Assembly: GCF_022842145.1 (NCBI RefSeq)
Contig: NZ_JALHQD010000010.1
Coordinates: 83,943-147,942, forward strand
Length of the DNA: 64,000 nucleotides
From: Tabrizicola sp.
Lineage (GTDB): Bacteria > Pseudomonadota > Alphaproteobacteria > Rhodobacterales > Rhodobacteraceae
Reading direction: 5' to 3'
A program made the position numbers and the translations under genes. Below the pieces are notes generated by a model. That model saw only the letters and a list, made by a program, of their open reading frames with translations, was not told the DNA's origin and did not search any database. Numbering within the stretch: position 1 is the first letter of the stretch; each line of letters begins with the position of its first letter. Positions 1 to 7,653 of this stretch are shown in pieces.

Positions 1-1247
1 ACGGCGGTGGTCCCGGATTCGATGGTACGGCTGTCCGTGCCCGCCCCGGCGGTGGTCGCGTTGTTCGGCCCGGTCAGCACTGGCTTGGTGGTGTCGGCGA
101 CCGTCAGGGTAAACGCCATCGTCGAGAAGTTGCCCGAGGCGTCGGTGCCGATGACGTTGACCACATAGGTCCCGACGACGCCGGGGGCCTTCAGGGTCAG
201 CACCCCGCCGCTGGTGATGTCGAAGAGGCCAGCGTTGGTGCCCGACAGGCTCCAGGAGCTAATCGGCTCGTTGGCGGTGAAGGTGGTGACGGCGGTGGTC
301 CCGGATTCGATGGTGCGGCTGTCCGTACCGGCTCCGGCGGTGGTCGCGTTGTTCGGCCCGGTCAGCACTGGCTTGGTGGTGTCGGCGACCGTCAGGGTAA
401 ACGCCATGACCGAGAAGTTGCCCGAGGCGTCGGTGCCGGTGACGTTGACCACATAGGTCCCCACGACGCCGGGGGCCTGCAGGGTCAGGACCCCGCCGCT
501 GGTGATGTTGAAGAGCGCCGCATCGGTGCCCGACAGGCTCCAGGAGCTAATCGGCTCGTTGGAGGTGAAGGTGGTGACGGCGGAGGTCCCGGATTCGATG
601 GTACGGCTGTCCGTGCCCGCCCCGGCGGTGGTCGCGTTGTTCGGCCCGGTCAGCACCGGCTTGGTGGTGTCGGTGACCGTCAGGGTGAAGGCCATCGTCG
701 AGAAGTTGCCCGAGGCGTCGGTGCCGGTGACGTTGACCACATAGGTCCCCACGACGCCGGGGGCCTGCAGGGTCAGCACCCCGCCGCTGGTGATGTTGAA
801 GAGCGCAGCATCGGTGCCCGACAGGCTCCAGGAGCTAATCGGCTCGTTGGCGGTGAAGGTGGTGACGGCGGTGGTCCCGGATTCGATGGTGCGGCTGTCC
901 GTACCTGCTCCGGCAGTGGTCGCGTTGTTCGGCCCGGTCAGGACCGGCTTGGTGGTGTCGGTGACCGTCAGGGTGAAGGCCATCGTCGAGAAGTTGCCCG
1001 AGGCGTCGGTGCCGATGACGTTGACCACATAGGTCCCCACGACGCCGGGGGCCTGCAGGGTCAGCACCCCGCCGCTGGTGATGTTGAAGAGCGCCGCATC
1101 GGTGCCCGACAGGCTCCAGGAGCTAATCGGCTCGTTGGCGGTGAAGGTGGTGACGGCGGTGGTCCCGGATTCGATGGTGCGGCTGTCCGTACCGGCTCCG
1201 GCGGTGGTCGAGCTGTTCGGCCCGGTCAGCACTGGCTTGGTGGTGTC
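1..1247 (-). repeat. Tandem 288-bp coding repeats (about 4.3 copies visible)
   Basis: A 288-bp unit recurs in register at about 214, 502, 790 and 1078, with a truncated copy at 1-213. Copies differ by only a handful of substitutions, for example GAC/GCC variants around the GTDAALFNI versus GTNAGLFDI segment. Each unit encodes one 96-residue Ig-like domain, so the period is an exact multiple of three. The array continues past the left edge, so the total copy number is unknown. Near-identity at the DNA level points to recent unequal recombination or gene conversion. Confidence 0.92.
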
Positions 1248-2060
1248 GGCGTTATAAACAACCGTGACCGTATTTGTCAGTATCGTATTTGCCCCGCCAA
1301 ACTGGACGGTGGCTTGATATGTCACGGTTGCAGCAGCACTGTTGGTGACAGTAAAGACCGCGGTTCCGTTGGCGCCCGTCGTCGCCGAAGCGGGGGTGAT
1401 TGAACCGTTTGCGCTGGGGGTTCCTGCAAGCAAGACAGTCGCATTGGCAATCGTTGTTCCATCCGCAAGCTTTGCAACCACGGTGACCGATGCGTTGGCC
1501 GCCGTCTGAACCGACGCCGTCGTCCCTCCGTTCACCTGAATTGTGGAAGTCCCCGGGTCGGCCGTAGAGGCAGTGAGGTAGGCGTTGAGCAGGCTGAGGA
1601 TCTGGTTAGCGCTGCCCGATGCGGAGTAGGTCGCACTGTAGGTTCCGGTCAGAACGAGCAGATAGGATTGTCCAGTCGTCGTTGCGGTAAACACGACAGC
1701 CTCGGCGACCGAACCACCCCCCGGGTGACGTGATACCAGAGTGCCGGCCAGCGTCGTTGGAACACCAGCTACGGTGTATCTGAGCGTGCCGGCTGTATTC
1801 GTGAAGTTCCGACCGGTCGCCCCGTCGTTGAAGTTCACACTGCCAGCATCGGCGGTCAAGGTTCCGTTGGCGGTAAAGGTCTGTCCGCTGACGGTCCCCG
1901 TGTAGGCCCGATTGAATGTGAGATCCGCCGCCGCGGTTGGCTGAACGAAGCACACCATCATGCCCAGAAGCAGGATGAGCCATGCAAGGACCGAAATCCG
2001 CGCCTTATCCGCCCGCGCATTCCGCTGCAGATGGGTCCCGACGTAAGAATACAATTGCAT
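1..2060 (-). CDS. Secreted Ig-like repeat protein (partial, C-terminus beyond window edge)
   Basis: The frame is open from the ATG at 2058-2060 to the window edge, giving about 686 visible residues. Residues 1-45 look like an extended signal peptide with a hydrophobic core (LAWLILLLGMMVCFV) ending PTAAA before DLTF. Residues 46 to about 165 are beta-rich and Thr/Gly-rich. Residues about 166-270 resemble a bacterial Ig-like group 1 (invasin/intimin, Big-1) domain. From about residue 271 a 96-residue unit repeats at least four times, beginning DTTKPVLTGPN and containing SSWSLSGT and GVVGTYVVNV; this resembles Ig or cadherin-like adhesin domains. The likely location is the cell surface or outside the cell, by analogy with repeat adhesins. 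The export route (autotransporter, type I or sortase-like anchor) would be encoded in the missing C-terminus. The gene is transcribed away from the neighbouring catabolic operon and looks unrelated to it. Confidence 0.8.
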   Translation of the reverse strand, partial: MQLYSYVGTHLQRNARADKARISVLAWLILLLGMMVCFVQPTAAADLTFNRAYTGTVSGQTFTANGTLTADAGSVNFNDGATGRNFTNTAGTLRYTVAGVPTTLAGTLVSRHPGGGSVAEAVVFTATTTGQSYLLVLTGTYSATYSASGSANQILSLLNAYLTASTADPGTSTIQVNGGTTASVQTAANASVTVVAKLADGTTIANATVLLAGTPSANGSITPASATTGANGTAVFTVTNSAAATVTYQATVQFGGANTILTNTVTVVYNADTTKPVLTGPNSSTTAGAGTDSRTIESGTTAVTTFTANEPISSWSLSGTDAALFNITSGGVLTLQAPGVVGTYVVNVIGTDASGNFSTMAFTLTVTDTTKPVLTGPNNATTAGAGTDSRTIESGTTAVTTFTANEPISSWSLSGTDAALFNITSGGVLTLQAPGVVGTYVVNVTGTDASGNFSTMAFTLTVTDTTKPVLTGPNNATTAGAGTDSRTIESGTSAVTTFTSNEPISSWSLSGTDAALFNITSGGVLTLQAPGVVGTYVVNVTGTDASGNFSVMAFTLTVADTTKPVLTGPNNATTAGAGTDSRTIESGTTAVTTFTANEPISSWSLSGTNAGLFDITSGGVLTLKAPGVVGTYVVNVIGTDASGNFSTMAFTLTVADTTKPVLTGPNNATTAGAGTDSRTIESGTTA

Positions 2061-2512
2061 TTTAGCTCACCCCAATTTCATCCCTGTTGAAAGGCGAGCG
2101 CGAGCAACAACGCAATATGCGCAAAAGGGGGCTGGGCTATCTCTTGGTCATTCGCTTCCCGCGCCCCGTCTTGAGGTCCTGGAACAGGTGTTGTCCGCGC
2201 CGAACGACCGCAAAGGACAGGGCAATGCGCTGTAGCTTCCGCATCCCCCGTTCGACTTCAGGGGGCAGCGACAGTCAATTTCACAGGGGCATCCAAGCGC
2301 AAGTCGTGTGATCCTCAGTCAGACGAATCATTTTCAAAGACTTGCAGAATCAGGACCTTGGCGCGCCGGTGGCTTTGCGGAAGTCAGGGAATTCGCTTTC
2401 CGGAAGCCACCTCTTGCGAGCCATCGCGCTGGAAGCCAGCTTCTGGGGTGGCTTCGGCGGCTGCGGCGACGATGAATGCGAACCTCACCTTGTGATCAAG
2501 TTCGGGCACTCA
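2061..2512. other. Intergenic region with overlapping inverted repeats
   Basis: No convincing gene is seen in these 452 bases. The left part is upstream of the repeat-protein gene, where GGTGAG lies about 8 bases before its ATG. The right part is downstream of the ABC exporter operon. An 8-base word GGTGGCTT occurs at 2368-2375 and 2447-2454, with its complement AAGCCACC between them at 2404-2411. The middle copy can therefore pair with either side. A small perfect hairpin GAAGC-CA-GCTTC lies at 2432-2443. These may end the leftward 21-gene transcript, but no T-run follows. Confidence 0.45.
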
Positions 2513-4372
2513 TCAGACCGGCCCATCATCAAACGAAGCATGATTGGCCTTGAAGAGCCTTGCGTAGATGCCGCCTTGGGCGATCAGTTCCGAATGGCTA
2601 CCCTGTTCAACGATCCGCCCCGCGCTGAGGATCAGGATCCGGTCCGCGTTCCGCACCGTGGCCAGACGGTGCGCGATGATCAGGCCGGTCCGGCCCCGCA
2701 GCAGGATTGCCAACGCGGTCTGGATCTGCTTTTCGGTCTGGCTGTCGATGCTGGAGGTCGCCTCGTCCAGCACAAGGATTGGCGCATCGGCGACCAGCGC
2801 GCGGGCGAAGCTGATCAGCTGGCGCTGGCCCATCGAGAGGTTCGCGCCGCGTTCGTTCAGTTCCGTTTGGTAGCCATCGGGCAGGCGCTGGATCAGGTCA
2901 TGCGCGCCAACGGTGCGGGCGGCCTGCATCACATCGGAGTCGGTGGCGGTAATCTTGTTGTAGCGGATATTCTCCATCACGTTGCCGGTGAAAAGGAACG
3001 GTTCCTGCAAGACCATCGCGATCTGCGCACCAAGTGAGCTTTGGGAAAGCTGGCGTACGTCATGCCCACCGACCAGAACCACCCCTTCCGAGACATCATA
3101 GAAGCGGTGGATCAGCGACATGATGCTGGATTTGCCTGACCCGGTCGGACCGACAAGGGCCACCGTCTCACCGGGAGCGACGGTGAAATTGACGCCGCGC
3201 AGGACCGGCTGGCCAGGGACGTAGGAAAACTGCACATCGCGGAATTCAACGGCTGCGGGCATGCCGGGCGGCAAGTCAACCGCATCGGGCGCGTCCTTGA
3301 TGCCGACGGGCACGTCCAGCACCTCGGTCAGGCGCTGGCCCGAGGCCATGGCGCGCTGCATGACGGAATACTGCATGGTGAGGGAGCGGACCGGATCAAA
3401 GAAGCGCTGGATGAAGAACAGGAAGGCGACCATCACGCCCACGTCCATGCTGCGGTTCAGCACCATCTGGCCGCCGATGACGACCACAACCGCCATCGCA
3501 AGGCCGGTCAACGCATCGACGATAGGCACAAGCACTTGGGCGTAGCGTGCCGCGACCAGATGGGTGCGCAGGTTGGCGGTGGCCTTGTCCTCGAACAGTT
3601 GCATGTTGACGGTCTGGCGGGTCATGCCTTGCACCGTCCGCACGCCGTGGATGCCTTCGGCCAAGGCCCCGGCCGTGACCGAGTTCGTGTCATGTGCCGC
3701 GATGAAGGCGGCGCGGGCGCGCGGCAGCCAGACGATGCGAACCAGAAAGAGGACAGGCAGGATCGACAGCGTCAAAAGGCCCAGTTGCCAGTCCAGCCAC
3801 AGCATGCAGCCGACAATGCCGAACAAAAGCACCAGATCGCCTACCGAAATGACCGAAGTTTCCAGAAACTCTTGCATCGAGTTCACGTCACCTTGCAGGC
3901 GTGACATCAGGCGGCCGACCTCGGTCTTGTCCATGAAGCTTTGCGATACGCGCTGCAGGTGGGCGAACATCGCCTCACGAATGTCGAAGAGAACGTTCTC
4001 GGCGACGCGGCCGACCATCCTTTCCTGAACAAAGCTGGACAGGAAGTTGACAAGGATCGCCACGGCAAAGGCCAGCACGGACCAGATAAGGGCGCTGCGC
4101 CCATCGGGGGCCAGCAAGCCTTCGTCAATCGCGGTGCGGATGATGATCGGGATCGACAGTTGCGACAGCGTGAAGACCAGGACCGAGATGACCGAAATCA
4201 CCAGTTCCCGCCGGTAGGGGCGCACGAAAACCCAGATGCGGCGCATGACATTCGTGTCGAAGACGCGGCCGAACATCTCTTCCTTGATGCGGTGCGATCC
4301 GACGACAGCACGCGGCGGGCGGCGGCCGTCTTCCCGCACCTCGTTGCGCTCCATCTCGGTCTCGCCGCTCAT
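2513..4372 (-). CDS. ABC exporter half-transporter (consensus Walker B, degenerate signature)
   Basis: This 619-residue membrane-domain plus ATPase fusion has the usual length of type IV (MsbA/Mdl-like) exporters. Residues about 40-330 hold six predicted membrane segments and the rest is the nucleotide-binding domain. Visible motifs are Walker A GPTGSGKSS, Walker B with catalytic Glu in LVLDEATSS, and switch His in IIAHRL. The ABC signature reads LSMGQRQ instead of LSGGQ, with Met at residue 514 (codon 2831-2833). The ATG overlaps the stop of the upstream exporter gene by 4 bases, so the two are translationally coupled and almost certainly form a heterodimer. It is the last gene of the long leftward train. 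The substrate is unknown; it could export a drug, a lipid or an intermediate of the adjoining catabolic pathway. Confidence 0.88.
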   Translation of the reverse strand: MSGETEMERNEVREDGRRPPRAVVGSHRIKEEMFGRVFDTNVMRRIWVFVRPYRRELVISVISVLVFTLSQLSIPIIIRTAIDEGLLAPDGRSALIWSVLAFAVAILVNFLSSFVQERMVGRVAENVLFDIREAMFAHLQRVSQSFMDKTEVGRLMSRLQGDVNSMQEFLETSVISVGDLVLLFGIVGCMLWLDWQLGLLTLSILPVLFLVRIVWLPRARAAFIAAHDTNSVTAGALAEGIHGVRTVQGMTRQTVNMQLFEDKATANLRTHLVAARYAQVLVPIVDALTGLAMAVVVVIGGQMVLNRSMDVGVMVAFLFFIQRFFDPVRSLTMQYSVMQRAMASGQRLTEVLDVPVGIKDAPDAVDLPPGMPAAVEFRDVQFSYVPGQPVLRGVNFTVAPGETVALVGPTGSGKSSIMSLIHRFYDVSEGVVLVGGHDVRQLSQSSLGAQIAMVLQEPFLFTGNVMENIRYNKITATDSDVMQAARTVGAHDLIQRLPDGYQTELNERGANLSMGQRQLISFARALVADAPILVLDEATSSIDSQTEKQIQTALAILLRGRTGLIIAHRLATVRNADRILILSAGRIVEQGSHSELIAQGGIYARLFKANHASFDDGPV

Positions 4373-6222
4373 GGCCGATCTCCGAAGGATTGGTGCTGCA
4401 GGTCATAAAGCGCGCGGTAGCGGCCATTCAGCGCGAGAAGCTCGGCATGGGTCCCCTGTTCGGCGATGGTGCCGCAGTCCAGCACAAGGATGCGGTCGGC
4501 ATGCATGAGCGTGTTCAGACGATGCGCGATCAGGATGGTCACGCGACTTGCGGCCTTGGCGCGGATGGCGGCGAAAATGCGCTCTTCGGTGCGGGCATCG
4601 ATGGCTGCGGTGCTGTCGTCAAAGATCAGCACGGCGGGGTCGAGGATCAGGCTGCGCGCGATCGACATGCGCTGGCGTTGCCCGCCCGACAGCGAGGCGC
4701 CACGCTCTCCCACAACCGTGCTATAGCGTTCTGGCAGAGCGTTGATGTAGTCGTGCAGCTGTGCATCGCTGCTGGAGGTTTCGATCCCGGCCTCGGGTGC
4801 CCATGGGTCGCCATAGGCGATGTTGTTTTCCATCGTGGTGGTGAACATGAACACGTCTTGCGTCACCACCGCGACCGCCTTGCGCACCGAGGGCAACGTA
4901 ACTTCGCGGATGTCCTGGCCGTCAAGGGTGATGGACCCGCCGGTCACATCGTAGAACCGCGGGATCAACTGGGCGACGGTGGTTTTGCCACTGCCCTGTT
5001 CGCCGATGATCCCGATCACCTCACCCCGCTGGGCGGTGAAGGAAATGTCACGCAGCACCAGGTGATCGGGGGCCGAGGGGTAGGCAAAGCTGACGCGGTC
5101 AAGCCGCAGGGTGCCTTCGGTCAGGGTCAGAGCTTGGGCATCGGGGGCGGTCGACACGGCTGGCTGCAGGTCCAGAAGTGCAAAGATGCGCGCGCCGCAG
5201 GTTGAGGTGCGAGCGACCGAGTTGACCAGCATCCCCAGCTGGCGGACGGGCATCTGCAGGATCATCATGAAGGTCAGGAAGGCAGTCAGGGTGCCCACGG
5301 TCATGTTGCCCGCCTGCACCTTGAAGCCCCCGACCAGCAGGACCAGCCCCATCGCGACAAAAAACGACAACGTCATCGCCGAGGTGCTGCGCACCCGCAG
5401 CTCCACCCGCTCATGCGCGAGGTCCAGCGCCCGTTCCGAAGCGGAGCGGAACTTGGCCAGTTCATGGTCTTGCGCGGAGAAGGCCCGCACGACTCGGATG
5501 CCAGCAAGGTTCTCTTCCATCACGCGGGTCAGGACGGACAGGCGTTCTTGCAGGTCAAGCCAGGTCTGGCGCAGCTCCAGCTGTGAGGTCGAGGACCGCC
5601 AGCCGACATAGGGCACGAAGCTGAGCGCCAAAAGCCCGAGCACCGGGTCGATGGCAATCAGCCACCAGCCGCCGAAGCCGATCAGAACAACCAGCAGCAA
5701 CAGGCGCACCACCCCAGTGGCGAAGAACATCCGCGCGCCTTCAAGGTCAAGGAGGCCAAGGGTGATCAGGTCGCCGGAATGCATCCGGTCATGGAAGCCG
5801 AAGCTGAGGTGCTGGATCTTGTCGTAATAGGCCAACCGCAGCCGCAGGCCAGTATGGTGGCCAACCGCCTCGCTGAAGTAGTTCTGAAAGGTAGCAAACA
5901 GGCCGCGCAGGGTTGACACCGTCAGGACCAGCAGCGACGTGACCAGAAGCGCGCGGGTTGCGACCTCGTCACCGCCTGTCGCCACGACCTGGGTCTGGTC
6001 CACCGCGCGGCCCAGAAGCTGCGGGATGATCAGTTGCAGCACGGCCGCGAACAGAGTGGAGACCAGCGCGAAGGCCATCTGCCAGGGCGTTTCCATCCCG
6101 ATGCGCAGGACGCGCCACATCGTGCGCAATCCCTTCGACGGGCTGACGGTATCGGTCAGGCCAAGCACCTCGACCGGGCGCGAGGCCGGGTGCGCGGTGT
6201 GCTGCGCCTTGGCTTCAGGCAT
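4369..6222 (-). CDS. ABC exporter half-transporter (degenerate Walker B, consensus signature)
   Basis: This 617-residue exporter has six membrane segments and a C-terminal ATPase domain. Walker A is GEQGSGKTT and the signature is the standard LSGGQRQ. After Walker B the catalytic Glu is replaced by Asp (LIFDDSTAA, residues 535-536, codons 4615-4620). With its partner's LSMGQ signature this makes one degenerate and one consensus ATP site, the arrangement known from heterodimeric exporters such as TM287/288, BmrCD and LmrCD. I chose the ATG at 6220-6222 (MPEAKAQ) because the frame upstream is only an overlap with the SDR gene. The start overlaps the SDR stop by 8 bases. A longer start at 6411 is possible but unlikely. 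Confidence 0.87.
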   Translation of the reverse strand: MPEAKAQHTAHPASRPVEVLGLTDTVSPSKGLRTMWRVLRIGMETPWQMAFALVSTLFAAVLQLIIPQLLGRAVDQTQVVATGGDEVATRALLVTSLLVLTVSTLRGLFATFQNYFSEAVGHHTGLRLRLAYYDKIQHLSFGFHDRMHSGDLITLGLLDLEGARMFFATGVVRLLLLVVLIGFGGWWLIAIDPVLGLLALSFVPYVGWRSSTSQLELRQTWLDLQERLSVLTRVMEENLAGIRVVRAFSAQDHELAKFRSASERALDLAHERVELRVRSTSAMTLSFFVAMGLVLLVGGFKVQAGNMTVGTLTAFLTFMMILQMPVRQLGMLVNSVARTSTCGARIFALLDLQPAVSTAPDAQALTLTEGTLRLDRVSFAYPSAPDHLVLRDISFTAQRGEVIGIIGEQGSGKTTVAQLIPRFYDVTGGSITLDGQDIREVTLPSVRKAVAVVTQDVFMFTTTMENNIAYGDPWAPEAGIETSSSDAQLHDYINALPERYSTVVGERGASLSGGQRQRMSIARSLILDPAVLIFDDSTAAIDARTEERIFAAIRAKAASRVTILIAHRLNTLMHADRILVLDCGTIAEQGTHAELLALNGRYRALYDLQHQSFGDRP

Positions 6223-6964
6223 GGCCACCGTCCACAGACAGCACCTGACCGGTGATCCAGCTGGCGTCCGGCCCGGCCAAAAAGGCCACGGCGCCTGCAA
6301 TGTCTTCAGGCTGACCCAGCCTGCGGGTGTGGGTGCCGGCAAGGATGGCTGCCTGCCCGTCAGGGCCGTAGCTGTCCCATTGGGCGCGGCTGGCAGGGTT
6401 GGACAGGACAAAGCCGGGGGCGACGGAATTCACGGTGATGCCGAACGGGCCCAGTTCCAGCGCCAGTTGGCGGGTCAGGCCGACGAGCGCGTGTTTGGCG
6501 GCGGCATAGGCCTGGATGCCGGTCAGACTGGCGCGCAGGCCCGCGCCCGAACTGATGGTGACCAGACGCCCCTGCCCCGCCACTTTCATCGCCGGGCCGA
6601 AGGCCTGGGCCAGATGGAACGCGCTGTCGACGTTGGCGGCGAAGATCGCCTGCCAGTCGTCTTCGGGCACGTCTTCGACCGGGCGGCGGACCTGGTCCCG
6701 CACGCCACCTGCCGCACTGACCACGATAAGGGGCGGGGCGTCCGCCAGCCGGTCGGCCAGCGCACGGACATCGGCGATATGGCCAAGGTCGGCAGCTATT
6801 CCCGGCAAGCCAAGCACTGCGCAGGCGGCATCGAAGGCGGTGCCAGGCAGGTCGGTTACCGTGACGCGCGCGCCCTGATCGGCCAAGCGTCGGGCGATGG
6901 CCGCGCCGATGCCGCCGACCACGCCCGTCACCAGGGCGGGCGTCCCGTCAAGGGTCAGGCCCAT
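6215..6964 (-). CDS. SDR-family NAD(P)-dependent oxidoreductase
   Basis: A 249-residue classical short-chain dehydrogenase/reductase. The N-terminal cofactor motif TGVVGGIG fits TGxxxGIG. The catalytic Ser lies in ISSGAGL and the YxxxK pair is YAAAK. The C-terminus ends with the typical SVDGG. It probably oxidises a hydroxyl or reduces a ketone of a pathway intermediate with NAD(P)(H) in the cytosol. The ATG at 6962-6964 is preferred because it places the Rossmann motif at the usual distance from the N-terminus; it overlaps the creatininase-family gene by 10 bases. An upstream in-frame start exists but would run 78 bases into that gene. The substrate is not deducible. Confidence 0.88.
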   Translation of the reverse strand: MGLTLDGTPALVTGVVGGIGAAIARRLADQGARVTVTDLPGTAFDAACAVLGLPGIAADLGHIADVRALADRLADAPPLIVVSAAGGVRDQVRRPVEDVPEDDWQAIFAANVDSAFHLAQAFGPAMKVAGQGRLVTISSGAGLRASLTGIQAYAAAKHALVGLTRQLALELGPFGITVNSVAPGFVLSNPASRAQWDSYGPDGQAAILAGTHTRRLGQPEDIAGAVAFLAGPDASWITGQVLSVDGGHA

Positions 6965-7653
6965 GGCCCCTCCAGCGCGGCGCGGGTTTCTTCCACCCCG
7001 ATATGCCAGAGGGCATCCGTCACCGAGTCCGGCTTTTGCCAAGCCCCGCCAAAGTTGCCGTCGCCCAGCATGGCGCGGGCAGCGGCGGGCGGGCTGGCGC
7101 GCAGCAGGTCAAAATCGGCCATCGGCTTGTCGCCCGCCGGGGCCGGAGCATGTGGAAGCCGGGTCCAGGGGAAGTTTTCCATCCAGCTGGCATGACTGCC
7201 GCCGCCGTTTTCCTGCACGAAGGCCCAGGTCCGCGGCGCGCGCCACCAGTTGTGGAACTTGATCGAGGTGTCACCCCAATCCGCCATCAGCTCTTGCGCC
7301 AGAGCGTCGACAGGTGCGTTGCCGCCGTGGCCGTTCACGATCAGGATCTGGCGAAACCCTGCCCGGCGGATCGAGGCGAGGGTATCGCGCATCACCGCCA
7401 GAAGGGTTTCCACCCGCAGCGTCACCGTACCTGGGTAGGCGACGAAGTAGGGCGCAAGGCCAAATGGCATCACTGGCCAGACTGGGACGCCCAGGGGTTC
7501 AGCCGCATCGAGCGCCACCTTTTCGGCCAGGATCATGTCAACACACAGAGACAGCTGCGCATGCTGTTCGACTGACCCGATGGGCAGCACCGCCCGCGGA
7601 GCACGCTGGGCTGCGGCCGCCACATCGGCCCAGTTCATTTCAGCAAGTTTCAT
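6955..7653 (-). CDS. Creatininase-family amidohydrolase
   Basis: A 232-residue protein of the creatinine amidohydrolase family, metal-dependent enzymes that open cyclic amides such as creatinine or act on related formamides. Visible are the N-terminal metal motif IGSVEQHAQLSLCVD (Glu29, His31, Asp39), YPGT in the middle, NGHGGN, and a late SHASWMEN segment matching the family's His/Glu-rich loop. The usual motif has one more residue between His and Asp (EQHGPHLPLxTD), so this metal loop is one residue short. It is coupled by 4-base overlap to the M14 peptidase gene upstream. True creatinine activity is unproven; the family also includes mycofactocin and riboflavin-related members. The locus favours a ring-opening amidase role. 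Confidence 0.85.
   Translation of the reverse strand: MKLAEMNWADVAAAAQRAPRAVLPIGSVEQHAQLSLCVDMILAEKVALDAAEPLGVPVWPVMPFGLAPYFVAYPGTVTLRVETLLAVMRDTLASIRRAGFRQILIVNGHGGNAPVDALAQELMADWGDTSIKFHNWWRAPRTWAFVQENGGGSHASWMENFPWTRLPHAPAPAGDKPMADFDLLRASPPAAARAMLGDGNFGGAWQKPDSVTDALWHIGVEETRAALEGPWA

Noticed and set aside
1-1247. CRISPR-like or satellite repeat array.
   Set aside because: The 288-bp period, continuous reading frame and absence of spacers show protein-domain repeats rather than CRISPR or non-coding satellite DNA.
2087-2311. A 74-codon frame in the gap before the repeat-protein gene.
   Set aside because: It is Arg/Cys-rich with no ribosome site and no recognisable motif; it is most likely chance.
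6223-6411. A longer N-terminus for the second exporter subunit.
   Set aside because: The extra 63 residues overlap the SDR C-terminus, are Pro-rich and unlike exporter N-termini, and a coupled ATG exists at 6222.
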